From Shewanella sp. Isolate11 (lineage in GTDB: Bacteria > Pseudomonadota > Gammaproteobacteria > Enterobacterales > Shewanellaceae): DNA of 64,000 nucleotides. The notes under the pieces were generated by a model, which was not told where the DNA came from, searched no databases, and worked only from the letters and a program-made list of their open reading frames with translations. Position 1 is the first letter of the stretch, and the number at the start of each line of letters is the position of its first letter. Below are positions 55,566 through 64,000 of the stretch, piece by piece. Position numbers and translations under genes: made by a program. The stretch spans positions 724,644-788,643 of the forward strand of contig NZ_JAKEVF010000001.1 in the NCBI RefSeq assembly GCF_022398315.1. The letters run 5' to 3'.

Positions 55566-58226
55566 ATGAATAATAAACTTGTCGCAGTTGCTGTAATGCT
55601 AGGATTGGGCAGTATGGCTTGCACTAAAACAACCACAGAACCGCAATCAAACGCAGAAACCGAGCAACAAGTCAGTGCCAGTTTGACACAGAGTCAACTG
55701 CAGCAATTTGCCGACAACTTAAAGGTGACTTATACCACTGTCACTAATTACCCTGAAGCGTGTGGTAATAGCGGAACCAACGACCGTTGTTTTAAGGCGC
55801 AAATTGCATTAACTCCTGAAGTCGATTTTGAACAGCATAATTGGGCTATCTATTACAGTCAGATGCGTCCTTTAAAGCAGGTGTTATCATCTGAGTTTGC
55901 CATTACTCATATTAAGGGGGATCTCCATAAAATCACCCCAACCGAGCAATTTAGCGGTTTCAAGCAAGGTCAGACGCAGAATATCGATTTTATTGGCCAG
56001 CTTTGGCAGTTAGCTGAAACCGATGCTATGCCCAATTACTATATTGTTGTCGAAGGCCTACAACCTGTGGTGATTAAAAGCACCATGTTAGGTAAAGATC
56101 CTGAGACTGGTATGGAAACCCGTCCTTATGCGACAGCGTTTACCGATGCGGCAACCCAATATAAACGCAGTGATACCGATTTGCTGAAATGGGCGACGGC
56201 AGAAAAGGTTTTCCTCGATAATCAAGATGTCAAAGATGATGCTAATCTAGCGGTCAACAGCATTATTCCTACGCCCAAAAAACAAGTGTTGAGTGCTCAT
56301 AAAGCGGGGGTATCGCTCGCGAATGGTTACCAATTGTCTTTAGGTACAGTGAAGCGTGCGAGCGTTGTCGCAGCACTTGAGCGACTACAGCGTTTGGGTA
56401 TCCAACAGAGCGAAAAAGGTACCAGAATCGAGTTTGAGCCTTTGAGTAAAGCCCTGGCGGCCGGCGGGTATCAGCTTGATATCTCTGCCGATAACATCAC
56501 CATTAAAGCGGCAGATGATGCCGGCTTTTCGTATGGTCTTGCGTCATTGGCTAGCCTTATAGATGTAGACAATCTTGTCGTTGATGCCATGCAGATTGAA
56601 GATGAGCCGCGTTATGAATTTAGAGGCATGCATGTCGATGTCGCGCGTAATTTCCACAGTAAGCAGTTCATACTCGACCTACTGGATCAGATGGCAGCTT
56701 ATAAACTCAACGCCTTACATCTGCACATGGGGGATGATGAAGGCTGGCGTTTGGAAATTGATGGTCTGCCAGAACTTACCGAGGTCGGCAGTAAGCGCTG
56801 TCATGATCTGCAAGAAGATCATTGTTTATTACCTCAGCTAGGAAGCGGCCCGAATGCCGATAGTGAGGTTAATGGTTATTACACTAAAGCCGATTATATC
56901 GAGATCTTAAAGTATGCTGGTGCACGTCAAATTGAAGTGATCCCATCGATGGATATGCCGGGACATTCGCGCGCTGCAATTAAATCCATGGAAGCGCGTT
57001 ATCGTAAATTGATGGCCAAAGGTGATGAAGCGGCGGCAAACGAGTATCGCTTGGTGGACCCGCAAGATACAACCGAGTATTCATCGATTCAATATTACGA
57101 CGACAACACCTTAAATGTTTGTATGGAATCGACCTATCACTTTGTCGATAAAGTGGTTAATGAAATTGAAAAGCTGCATCAGCAAGCTGGGCAGGCACTA
57201 AAAACCTATCATATTGGCGCCGATGAAACCGCCGGTGCATGGATTGAATCTCCTGTTTGTAAGGCGTTTTTAGCCAACAATGACAAAGGTGTGACCAACG
57301 AAAGTCAGTACGGCGCCTACTTTATTGAGCGTGTTGCCAATAGTCTGGCTGCCAAAGGAATAGAGGCTGCGGGCTGGAGTGATGGCATGAGCCATACGAA
57401 TCCACAAAACATGCCGCAAGAAAGTCAAACTAATATCTGGGATATCGTTTCTCACGGCGGCTACAAACGCGCCCATGAGCAGGCCAACTTAGGTTGGGAT
57501 ACCGTGTTGAGTAACCCCGAGGTGTTATATTTCGATTTTCCTTACGCCGCCGATCCTAAAGAACATGGTTATTATTGGGGCCATCGTAATTCTTCTGAGC
57601 GTCATATCTACAGCATGATGCCAGATAATCTCCCTGCGAATGCTGAGCAATGGACCACTATCGAAGGACGTCCGTTTGAAGCTGACGACACCTTGAAGCT
57701 AGATGAAGAAGGCAATCGTATTAGCGGGCCACTCAATGAAGGTATTAAGTTCAGTGGTATTCAGGGACAGCTGTGGAGCGAGACTATCCGCAGCGACGAT
57801 GTGGTTGAATACATGGTTTTTCCGCGTTTATTAGTATTGGCTGAACGTGCTTGGCATCAAGCGGATTGGGAAGTTCCCTATCAATATAAAGGTGCTGTTT
57901 ATAATCAACAAAGTGGTTACTTCACTGATGAGATGCGTGCTAAACAGGCAGTTCAGTGGCAGACATTTGCCAATACACTAGGCCATAAAGAGTTAGTCAA
58001 GTTAGATAAGGCTGGTATCGCTTATCGTGTGCCAACGGTAGGGGCGCATATTCATGAAGGCCTACTGTACACTAATGTGACTTATCCAGGTTTGCAGATC
58101 CAATATCGAGTCAATGGGGGTCAATGGCAAACCTATCTGGAGAAGGTCAAAGTAGAAGGAAAAGTCGAAGTTAGAGCTGTGGCAGCAGATGGAAAACGTA
58201 AAGGCCGCACACTAGTTGTTAACTAG
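55566..58226 (+). CDS. Beta-N-acetylhexosaminidase (GH20), lipoprotein
   Basis: The 886-residue precursor starts with a lipoprotein signal ending GSMAC, so it is anchored in the outer or inner membrane. A carbohydrate-binding (CHB_HEX) N-terminal part and a GH20b domain precede the GH20 barrel: MHVDVARNFHSKQFILDLLDQMAAYKLNALHLHMGDDEGWRLEI. The catalytic Asp-Glu pair is in YHIGADETAGAW. A C-terminal segment resembles an immunoglobulin/Fn3-like fold (KVEVRAVAADGKRKGRTLVVN). It would release GlcNAc from chitobiose. ATG 55566 has AAGAGG 6 bp upstream; ATG 55560 overlaps that site. Confidence 0.94.
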   Translation: MNNKLVAVAVMLGLGSMACTKTTTEPQSNAETEQQVSASLTQSQLQQFADNLKVTYTTVTNYPEACGNSGTNDRCFKAQIALTPEVDFEQHNWAIYYSQMRPLKQVLSSEFAITHIKGDLHKITPTEQFSGFKQGQTQNIDFIGQLWQLAETDAMPNYYIVVEGLQPVVIKSTMLGKDPETGMETRPYATAFTDAATQYKRSDTDLLKWATAEKVFLDNQDVKDDANLAVNSIIPTPKKQVLSAHKAGVSLANGYQLSLGTVKRASVVAALERLQRLGIQQSEKGTRIEFEPLSKALAAGGYQLDISADNITIKAADDAGFSYGLASLASLIDVDNLVVDAMQIEDEPRYEFRGMHVDVARNFHSKQFILDLLDQMAAYKLNALHLHMGDDEGWRLEIDGLPELTEVGSKRCHDLQEDHCLLPQLGSGPNADSEVNGYYTKADYIEILKYAGARQIEVIPSMDMPGHSRAAIKSMEARYRKLMAKGDEAAANEYRLVDPQDTTEYSSIQYYDDNTLNVCMESTYHFVDKVVNEIEKLHQQAGQALKTYHIGADETAGAWIESPVCKAFLANNDKGVTNESQYGAYFIERVANSLAAKGIEAAGWSDGMSHTNPQNMPQESQTNIWDIVSHGGYKRAHEQANLGWDTVLSNPEVLYFDFPYAADPKEHGYYWGHRNSSERHIYSMMPDNLPANAEQWTTIEGRPFEADDTLKLDEEGNRISGPLNEGIKFSGIQGQLWSETIRSDDVVEYMVFPRLLVLAERAWHQADWEVPYQYKGAVYNQQSGYFTDEMRAKQAVQWQTFANTLGHKELVKLDKAGIAYRVPTVGAHIHEGLLYTNVTYPGLQIQYRVNGGQWQTYLEKVKVEGKVEVRAVAADGKRKGRTLVVN

Positions 58227-58236
58227 CTTTTACCGA

Positions 58237-58263
58237 TAACCGAGGTGTTAACAGCCTCGGTTA
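58237..58263 (+). terminator. Hairpin after hexosaminidase gene
   Basis: TAACCGAGG / CCTCGGTTA, a 9-bp stem with a 9-base loop and no clean T run. It is a weak terminator or pause hairpin. Confidence 0.45.
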
Positions 58264-58327
58264 ATCTCTATATCCTACTGTTTTTAATTAGTAAAAATTA
58301 TTAATTAATTCGTTTTTAAAATATAAA

Positions 58328-58341
58328 TGACAACGCTGTCA
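58328..58341. promoter_or_regulatory. NagR operator 3 (nagK-nagA-nagX)
   Basis: TGACAACGCTGTCA within AAATGACAACGCTGTCATTT, the complement of the motif at the other sites. It lies about 97 bp before the kinase gene. Confidence 0.9.
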
Positions 58342-58437
58342 TTTTTGTTGTAACATAGAGTTAACGTAGTCAGCAGGCAAAGCGTTGTGTCGAGTAGGGT
58401 ACTGCTTTGGATAATAAAACTGTGAAAGAGGTCCGTA

Positions 58438-59337
58438 ATGGGATTTAACCAGACAAAGGAAGCGCCCTTAATCATTGGTATTGATGGTGGTGGCAGTAAA
58501 TGTCGAGCCACAATATACGCAAGTGATGACAGTGTGCTGGGAACTGGAGTGGCAGGTCGTGCGAATCCTTTATTTGGTCTATCGCAAACATTAGAGTCGA
58601 TTCAACATTCCACCGAGTTAGCATTAGCCGATGCTGGCTTGAAAGTGAGTGACAGCAAAAAGCTGGTGGCGGGGCTGGGGCTTGCTGGTGTTAATGTGCC
58701 TCATCTCTACCAAGAACTCATTAAATGGCAACATCCATTTGCTGAAATGTTTGTGACCACAGATCTTCATACCGCATGTATCGGCGCCCATCACGGTGGC
58801 GATGGTGCGGTCATTATTACTGGCACGGGTTCTTGTGGCTATGCTCATGTGGGGGATAACTCATTATCCTTGGGCGGGCATGGTTTTCCTCTTGGCGATA
58901 AAGGCAGCGGTGCTTGGTTCGGTTTAAAAGCAGCCGAAGCGGCATTATTACACCTTGATGGATTTGGCCCCAAAACGGCACTGACAGAAATGGTACTTAA
59001 TCATTTTCAGGTCAGTAACACATTAGGTATCGTTGAGCATTTAGCGGGTAAATCTTCCAGTTGTTATGCCACTTTAGCCCGTGAAGTTTTGTTGTGTGCC
59101 CGCGAGCAAGATACCGTTGCTAAAGAGATCGTGATGCAAGGCGCTGGCTATATCAGTGAATTGGCGCGTAAGTTATTTAGCATTAACCCACCACGTTTCT
59201 CTATGATTGGTGGCCTTGCGGAGCCATTAGCACCTTGGTTAGATAAAGAAGTTGTCGAGCGTATCTCGCCGGTTATTGCGCCACCAGAGCTCGGAGCTTG
59301 TTATTTTGCTCGTCAACGCTATACAGTAAGCGATTAA
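58438..59337 (+). CDS. nagK: N-acetylglucosamine kinase, BadF/BadG/BcrA/BcrD family
   Basis: The 299-residue ATPase-fold protein has the phosphate-1 motif IIGIDGGGSKCRATIY, the adenosine motif in IITGTGSCGYAHVGD and the phosphate-2 region FVTTDLHTACIGAHHGGDGAV. BadF/BadG/BcrA/BcrD kinases act as GlcNAc kinases in Shewanella and eukaryotes. It would give GlcNAc-6-phosphate from imported GlcNAc. The gene is first after NagR box 3 and precedes nagA by 50 bp. GAGG is 7 bp before the ATG. Confidence 0.88.
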   Translation: MGFNQTKEAPLIIGIDGGGSKCRATIYASDDSVLGTGVAGRANPLFGLSQTLESIQHSTELALADAGLKVSDSKKLVAGLGLAGVNVPHLYQELIKWQHPFAEMFVTTDLHTACIGAHHGGDGAVIITGTGSCGYAHVGDNSLSLGGHGFPLGDKGSGAWFGLKAAEAALLHLDGFGPKTALTEMVLNHFQVSNTLGIVEHLAGKSSSCYATLAREVLLCAREQDTVAKEIVMQGAGYISELARKLFSINPPRFSMIGGLAEPLAPWLDKEVVERISPVIAPPELGACYFARQRYTVSD

Positions 59338-59387
59338 TTTTTAGTTGCTCGAATTTAGATAGAAATATCCTTGTAGGATGTACAGTT

Positions 59388-60521
59388 ATGAAACAGACCC
59401 TAATCGCAGATCAGGTTTTTGATGGTGAGGTTTTCCATCAGCAGCTGCCTGTCACTATCGATGATGGCAAAATCATCTCCTTTGATACTCATGCGGGGGT
59501 TGAGCCTATTAAGGTAGCAGGAACCTTAGTACCAGGTTTTATTGACGTTCAAGTTAACGGTGGCGGCGGTGCACTGCTCAATACCAATCCAAGTGTCAGT
59601 GGCATCGAAACGATAGCTCAGGCCCATGCCAAATTTGGCACGACTGGTTTTCTCCCCACCTTGATAACCGATAATATTGGGGTGATGCAACGCGCTGCCG
59701 ATGCTGTTGCAGAGTCGATAGAACAAGGTAGTGCAGGAGTGTTAGGTGTGCATTTTGAAGGGCCGCATCTTTCTGTTCCTAAGAAAGGGGTCCACCCACA
59801 ATCTTTTATTCGCCGTATTTCCGATGCCGAACTGGCAATATTTAGTCGCCAAGATCTCGGGACTAAAGTGGTGACCTTAGCTCCTGAAAACGTTGCCACT
59901 GATGTGATAAAAGCCTTGGTCGATCAAGGTGTACGAGTCTGTTTAGGCCATTCCAACGCTGATTATCAAACGGTTGTTAACGCATTAGAAGCGGGCGCGA
60001 CCGGTTTTACCCATCTATTTAATGCTATGTCACCAATGGGCTCTCGTGAACCAGGAATGGTTGGTGCCGCGATAGAGAGTCGTGATGCTTGGTGTGGGCT
60101 GATTGTTGATGGTCACCATGTTCACGCCGCAGCTGCCAAAGTGGCCATTTATGCTAAGCCCAGAGGCAAGGTGATGCTAGTGACCGATGCGATGCCACCA
60201 GTCGGTTTAGATGATGAATCCAGCTTTGAGCTGTTTGGTACACAGGTGGTTCGTCAGGGCGATCGTCTTAATGCTGTCACCGGTGAATTAGCCGGTTGCG
60301 TGCTAGATATGGTCGGCGCGGTTAATAATAGCGTTAATATGTTGGGTATTGAATTTGAGGAAGCGCTAAGAATGGCGTCACTCTATCCAGCACAGTTTAT
60401 GGGCCACGATAAACAACGTGGTGCATTAAAGCTGGGGCATAGTGCCGATATGGTATTGCTTGATAATGCGCGTAATGTGTCTCGTACCTATATTGGCGGC
60501 AAGCTGGTTTATCAAGCATAA
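59388..60521 (+). CDS. nagA: N-acetylglucosamine-6-phosphate deacetylase
   Basis: NagA removes acetate from GlcNAc-6-phosphate to give glucosamine-6-phosphate. Motifs: PGFIDVQVNGGGG (first metal-binding region, with QxN in place of HxH as in E. coli), GVHFEGPHLS, LGHSNADY, GFTHLFNAMSPM (His ligand) and VTDAMPP with the catalytic Asp. The start ATG at 59388 matches the family N-terminus (377 residues); the longer frame would add 30 unrelated residues. No deaminase gene follows or precedes it in this locus. Confidence 0.95.
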   Translation: MKQTLIADQVFDGEVFHQQLPVTIDDGKIISFDTHAGVEPIKVAGTLVPGFIDVQVNGGGGALLNTNPSVSGIETIAQAHAKFGTTGFLPTLITDNIGVMQRAADAVAESIEQGSAGVLGVHFEGPHLSVPKKGVHPQSFIRRISDAELAIFSRQDLGTKVVTLAPENVATDVIKALVDQGVRVCLGHSNADYQTVVNALEAGATGFTHLFNAMSPMGSREPGMVGAAIESRDAWCGLIVDGHHVHAAAAKVAIYAKPRGKVMLVTDAMPPVGLDDESSFELFGTQVVRQGDRLNAVTGELAGCVLDMVGAVNNSVNMLGIEFEEALRMASLYPAQFMGHDKQRGALKLGHSADMVLLDNARNVSRTYIGGKLVYQA

Positions 60522-60595
60522 GTACTAATGTTCATTTGCAGCGCAGTTAATTAGTCGCTGCCATTTCAAGATAATTATAAAAATAGGAATATGAG

Positions 60596-61768
60596 ATGCA
60601 AGTGAGTCAGGATGCTAAGGCGGTTACTAGCCCAAGTGTCGAGGCCAAGGTGAAGCCTAAACAGCGACTGATGTCGCTTGATGCCTTACGTGGTTTCGAT
60701 ATGTTTTGGATTCTGGGTGGTGAAGCGCTGTTTGTTGGGCTGCTGCTTTGGACGGGGTGGCAAGGCTGGCAAGTCGCCGATGCTCAGGTGCATCACAGCG
60801 TCTGGCATGGTTTTACCTTTTACGATCTGATTTTTCCTCTGTTTATCTTTCTCTCTGGCGTGGCATTAGGGTTGTCGCCAAAACGATTAGATAAGTTACC
60901 GATGCAAACACGGTTACCTATCTATCGTCATGCAGTTAAGCGTCTGGCTTTGCTGTTATTTCTAGGCATTCTCTATAATCACGGCTGGGGAACTGGTGTG
61001 CCTGCGGCGCTAGGTGAAGTGCGTTATGCCAGCGTATTAGGGCGTATCGCTTTTGCTTGGTTCTTTGCGGCCATTCTGGTTTGGCATACCAGCTTACGTA
61101 CTCAAATTATTGTCGCTATCGGCATTTTATTGGCTTACGCCATCATACAACTCTGGGTGCCAGTTCCCGGCGGTGTGGCGGGCGACCTTAGTCTAGCGGG
61201 TTCAATAAATGCTTATGTCGATAGCCTCTTATTGCCTGGCATCACCTATCAAGCTAGAGCCATGGATCCTGAGGGGATATTGTCGACCATTCCTGCGGTG
61301 GTGAATGCGCTTGCGGGGGTGTTTACTGGCCACTTTATTGTTAAGGCTCATCCGAAAGGGGAGTGGGCTAAGGTTGGTATTTTATTGCTGGTTGGTGTAG
61401 TGACTATCGGACTTGGCTGGCTGGCCAATGGCATTATTCCAGTAAATAAAGAGTTATGGACCAGTTCTTTCGTATTGGTTACCTCAGGCTGGAGCTTGGT
61501 GTTACTCGGGATATTTTATGCCTTGATCGATGTACTTAAATGGCAGCGTTTAGGTTTTGTTTTTGTAGTGATTGGCTGTAATGCCATTATCATCTATTTA
61601 TCGACCAGTTTAGTGAAGTGGGAATATGTATCACAAAGCCTGTTTGGCGGGCTTATCAATGCATTACCCGAAACAATGCACCCATTGGCGGGCACTGTTG
61701 GTTTACTTACAGTGCAGTGGCTATTTTTGTACTGGATGTTTAAGCGTGGCATTTTCGTCAAAGTATAA
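60596..61768 (+). CDS. nagX: Membrane acyltransferase-like protein NagX (DUF5009)
   Basis: The 390-residue protein has about ten hydrophobic segments. LMSLDALRGFDMFWILGGEAL and HSVWHGFTFYDLIFPLFIFLSGVALGL are the N-terminal signature of the DUF5009/HGSNAT-like group, which includes lysosomal heparan-glucosaminide acetyltransferase; a histidine in that region (WHGF) could be catalytic. Shewanella nagX is known to belong to the GlcNAc regulon but its reaction is not established. It lies 74 bp after nagA and before nagP. Confidence 0.85.
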   Translation: MQVSQDAKAVTSPSVEAKVKPKQRLMSLDALRGFDMFWILGGEALFVGLLLWTGWQGWQVADAQVHHSVWHGFTFYDLIFPLFIFLSGVALGLSPKRLDKLPMQTRLPIYRHAVKRLALLLFLGILYNHGWGTGVPAALGEVRYASVLGRIAFAWFFAAILVWHTSLRTQIIVAIGILLAYAIIQLWVPVPGGVAGDLSLAGSINAYVDSLLLPGITYQARAMDPEGILSTIPAVVNALAGVFTGHFIVKAHPKGEWAKVGILLLVGVVTIGLGWLANGIIPVNKELWTSSFVLVTSGWSLVLLGIFYALIDVLKWQRLGFVFVVIGCNAIIIYLSTSLVKWEYVSQSLFGGLINALPETMHPLAGTVGLLTVQWLFLYWMFKRGIFVKV

Positions 61769-61847
61769 AAAAGATTTATCACGGATAAATAACCTTTATA
61801 AGTGATTTAGCTGATGTTAGCCGCATTTTGGCAATGAAAGTCATAAA

Positions 61848-61861
61848 TGACAGCGTTGTCT
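61848..61861. promoter_or_regulatory. NagR operator 4 (nagP)
   Basis: TGACAGCGTTGTCT matches the 47079 and 54930 sites except at the last base. It lies about 150 bp before nagP, which therefore has its own promoter. Confidence 0.78.
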
Positions 61862-62011
61862 CGGTGGGGCTTATGTTTTAACATCAAATAAACAACAGGG
61901 CAGTTGGCAGTGTAATTGTGGTACTGCGTCGTGAGTAGCTGCTTAATAATTATCTAAGGCCGATATCAGTCACTTTGATATCAAATATTAATTACTATAA
62001 GAAACAGGCTT

Positions 62012-63316
62012 ATGGAAATGACATTAAACAATGAAAGTAAGCGCAGTAGCATTATTCCTATGGCGATTGTCGCAGGACTTTTCTTTATTCTTGGTTTTGC
62101 GACATGGCTAAACGGCTCGCTAATGCCCTACCTTAAGCAGATCCTTCAGCTTACGCCGTTCCAAGCCTCGTTAATTCTATTCTCTTTTTATATTGCTGTG
62201 ACGTTTACCGCGCTGCCTTCGGCATGGGTGATCCGTAAAGTGGGCTATAAAACCGGTATGGCGCTAGGCATGGGCACTATGATGCTGGCAGGGTTGCTGT
62301 TTATCCCTGCGGCAGAGACGCAAATTTTTGCACTGTTCCTGTTTGCGCAGTTAGTGATGGGTGCGGGGCAAACATTATTGCAAACGGCGGTTAACCCTTA
62401 TGTTGTGCGTATTGGCCCTGAAGAGTCTGCGGCGGCGCGTGTCAGTGTGATGGGAATTCTGAATAAAGGTGCGGGCGTGATCGCTCCACTGGTTTTTACC
62501 GCGCTTATTTTAGATAGCTTTAGAGATCGTGTGGGGACTCAGTTAACTCAAATTCAGATCGATGAAATGGCTGACAGCCTAGTTGTCCCTTATTTAGGTA
62601 TGGCAATCTTTATCGGTGTGCTTGCAGTATTAGTGAAGCTTTCTCCGTTACCTGAGCTTGAGAAGGAAGAAGATGAATCTCATGATGGTAAAGGCTTAAC
62701 TCGTGAGGCGCTTTCTCATCCCAATCTTGCCTTAGGTGTGGTGGCGTTATTTTTCTATGTCGCAGTAGAGGTGATTGCTGGCGATACTATCGGTACCTTT
62801 GCATTGTCTCTGGGCGTCGAAAATTACGGTGTGATGACATCATATACCATGATCTGCATGGTGCTGGGTTATACCTTAGGTATTTTGACTATTCCGCGTT
62901 TTATCTCTCAGCCTAAGGCGTTGATGATTTCTGCCATCTTGGGCTTGATGCTGACTTTAGGGATCTTGTTTGGTGATAATGAGTCTTATGCGATTGCTAA
63001 TGTATTGCTAGTACCTTTTGGTGGCGCCATGTTACCTGATACCTTGCTGATGATCGCTTTCCTCGGTTTAGCCAATGCCATTGTTTGGCCTGCAGTATGG
63101 CCATTAGCATTATCGGGTATGGGTAAGCTGACCAGTACAGGCTCTGCACTATTAGTGATGGGGATTGCTGGTGGCGCGTTTGGGCCGCTATTTTGGGGCT
63201 TAACCAGTTCAGCAACGTCTTTGGGTCAGCAAGGGGGTTATATGGTAATGTTGCCTTGTTACCTATTTATCCTCTTCTACGCTGTTAAAGGCTATAAGAT
63301 GAAAAGTTGGAAATAA
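62012..63316 (+). CDS. nagP: N-acetylglucosamine transporter NagP (FucP-like MFS)
   Basis: The 434-residue inner-membrane protein has 12 hydrophobic segments of the major facilitator type. The N-terminal FFILGFATWLNGSLMPYLKQILQLTPFQASLILFSFYIAV and QTAVNPYVVRIGPEESAAARVS are characteristic of the FucP/NagP sugar:H+ group. It imports GlcNAc. It is regulated by its own NagR box and terminated at 63337-63375. Confidence 0.93.
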   Translation: MEMTLNNESKRSSIIPMAIVAGLFFILGFATWLNGSLMPYLKQILQLTPFQASLILFSFYIAVTFTALPSAWVIRKVGYKTGMALGMGTMMLAGLLFIPAAETQIFALFLFAQLVMGAGQTLLQTAVNPYVVRIGPEESAAARVSVMGILNKGAGVIAPLVFTALILDSFRDRVGTQLTQIQIDEMADSLVVPYLGMAIFIGVLAVLVKLSPLPELEKEEDESHDGKGLTREALSHPNLALGVVALFFYVAVEVIAGDTIGTFALSLGVENYGVMTSYTMICMVLGYTLGILTIPRFISQPKALMISAILGLMLTLGILFGDNESYAIANVLLVPFGGAMLPDTLLMIAFLGLANAIVWPAVWPLALSGMGKLTSTGSALLVMGIAGGAFGPLFWGLTSSATSLGQQGGYMVMLPCYLFILFYAVKGYKMKSWK

Positions 63317-63336
63317 GCTTAGCTTTAAGCTGATAT

Positions 63337-63375
63337 AAAACCGATGAACACGTCCTAGTGTTCATCGGTTTTTTT
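63337..63375 (+). terminator. Terminator after nagP
   Basis: AAAACCGATGAACAC pairs with GTGTTCATCGGTTTT around GTCCTA, followed by further T residues. Confidence 0.92.
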
Positions 63376-63457
63376 ACATCTGGCTTTAGCTATTTATCTT
63401 CACTAAGTTTCTGTGAGTCAGCGTTGTAAGAAGGGATTCAGCATGAATTTCAGGCAT

Positions 63458-63486
63458 AAAAAAACCACTCAATGAGTGGTTTTTTT
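63458..63486 (-). terminator. Terminator of the tRNA operon
   Basis: AAAACCACTC / GAGTGGTTTT with T runs on both strands, 8 bp past the tRNA-Thr 3' end on the minus strand. Confidence 0.88.
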
Positions 63487-63493
63487 ATTTGTA

Positions 63494-63569
<76 letters not shown>

Positions 63570-63574
63570 GAATG

Positions 63575-63650
63575 TGGTGCCCGAACCCGGAATCGAACCA
63601 GGGACACGAGGATTTTCAATCCTCTGCTCTACCGACTGAGCTATTCGGGC
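63575..63650 (-). tRNA. tRNA-Phe (anticodon GAA)
   Basis: On the minus strand the 76-nt gene starts GCCCGAATAGCTCAG and ends in an encoded CCA. The anticodon arm GAGGAT-TGAAAAT-CCTC gives anticodon GAA for Phe, and the T arm contains GTTCGATTCC. It is the first gene of the tRNA-Phe-tRNA-Thr pair. Its charging level is what pheL, in this same window, is expected to sense. Confidence 0.97.
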
Positions 63651-63729
63651 AGCTAAACTAAGCACTTAGCTTGATGTTTAGTGACTACAAACAGAAGGGT
63701 TAATAACCCGTCTCGTTTGGAGTGCGCGT

Positions 63730-63758
63730 ATAATATAGTGCTGAAATTTATCCTGCAA
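63730..63758 (-). promoter_or_regulatory. Promoter of the tRNA-Phe-tRNA-Thr operon
   Basis: On the minus strand TTGCAG (complement of 63753-63758), a 17-bp spacer and TATTAT (complement of 63730-63735) form a good sigma-70 promoter about 75 bp before tRNA-Phe. Confidence 0.7.
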
Positions 63759-64000
63759 GTGCTTTTTTAGATAAATCTAACCGCATGGTTAGTTAATGTG
63801 CAAAACCTTGGGTTTTTTATGAGATCACGGTGACTTTTTGTTGAAAAAATGGCTTTAAGGGCAAATTTTTTGCTTGATAGCGATAAATCACAGTTAGCTC
63901 TATGAAGTCCTTTTTGTTTTATGGGGTTCGATGTTTCTAATATTTAGATGTTTATAAGCGAAATTACGCGATTTTTACCCGAATAAATCGAAGTTAATAT
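63759..64000. other. A+T-rich stretch at the window end
   Basis: No gene is seen in the last ~240 bp beyond the tRNA promoter, which is A+T-rich without a strong palindrome or repeat. Confidence 0.5.

Noticed and set aside
63417..63433. TCAGCGTTGTAAG sequence after nagP that resembles part of a NagR box
   Set aside because: Only the core CAGCGTTGT matches; the flanking TGA and TCA arms are missing and no gene starts downstream.

Overview
The window comes from a gammaproteobacterial chromosome, almost certainly Shewanella or a close relative. The evidence is the protein sequences (an HlyU-type ArsR regulator, a DUF3545-type small protein, a cytochrome c', an N-acetylglucosamine regulon with a LacI-type NagR and a BadF/BadG-type kinase) and the gene order. 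There is no phage, insertion sequence, CRISPR array or plasmid module. Most of the window is ordinary core genome with clear hairpin terminators.

Layout. 1-63 is the 3' end of a gene resembling tyrA. 0.5-3.7 kb holds hcp-hcr (hybrid cluster protein and its reductase) and a small membrane protein. 3.8-7.1 kb (minus strand) holds pheA with a phenylalanine attenuator (leader peptide pheL plus alternative hairpins), a 640-nt unexplained structured stretch, and raiA. 7.3-9.9 kb has cytochrome b561, cytochrome c', trpR and slyD. 10.5-15.4 kb is the thrL-thrABC operon with its Thr/Ile attenuator. 15.4-17.6 kb has a MITE-like repeat, nfo, a hemerythrin-like gene and a DUF3545-like gene. 17.9-24.5 kb (minus strand) has tal-pgi, an OmpA-family porin and a phosphoketolase. 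24.9-29.8 kb has a Na+/alanine symporter, yaaA, an M28 peptidase lipoprotein, hlyU and rpsT. 29.9-37.3 kb is murJ, then ribF-ileS-lspA-fkpB-ispH. 37.6-45.1 kb is a type IV pilus minor-pilin operon (pilV-W-X-Y1-E plus a small secreted protein) facing two fimT-like genes. 45.3-45.6 kb is glnB. 45.7-63.3 kb is an N-acetylglucosamine/chito-oligosaccharide locus. 63.5-63.65 kb holds tRNA-Thr and tRNA-Phe on the minus strand.

The GlcNAc locus is the most cohesive system. NagR (LacI family) is followed by a TonB-dependent receptor, a SapC-like protein, two flavin-dependent-halogenase-like proteins, a TauE/SafE-type permease, a GH20 hexosaminidase lipoprotein, a kinase, the deacetylase NagA, an acyltransferase-like membrane protein NagX and the transporter NagP. 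Four near-identical 14-bp operators (TGACAGCGTTGTCA or its complement) lie at 47079, 54930, 58328 and 61848, in front of four transcription units. No glucosamine-6-phosphate deaminase gene is present here, so the pathway needs a gene from elsewhere.

The most unusual single gene is pheA. The chorismate mutase/prephenate dehydratase/ACT protein carries an extra ~270-residue C-terminal domain that resembles a class I-beta DAHP synthase in which every metal ligand and the signature loop have been lost. This looks like a catalytically dead DAHP-synthase domain, perhaps kept for regulation. Other items for a second look are the long structured region between raiA and pheL, the halogenase-like genes in a sugar locus, a possible NagR-controlled short transcript at 54.9-55.1 kb, and two MITE-like elements.
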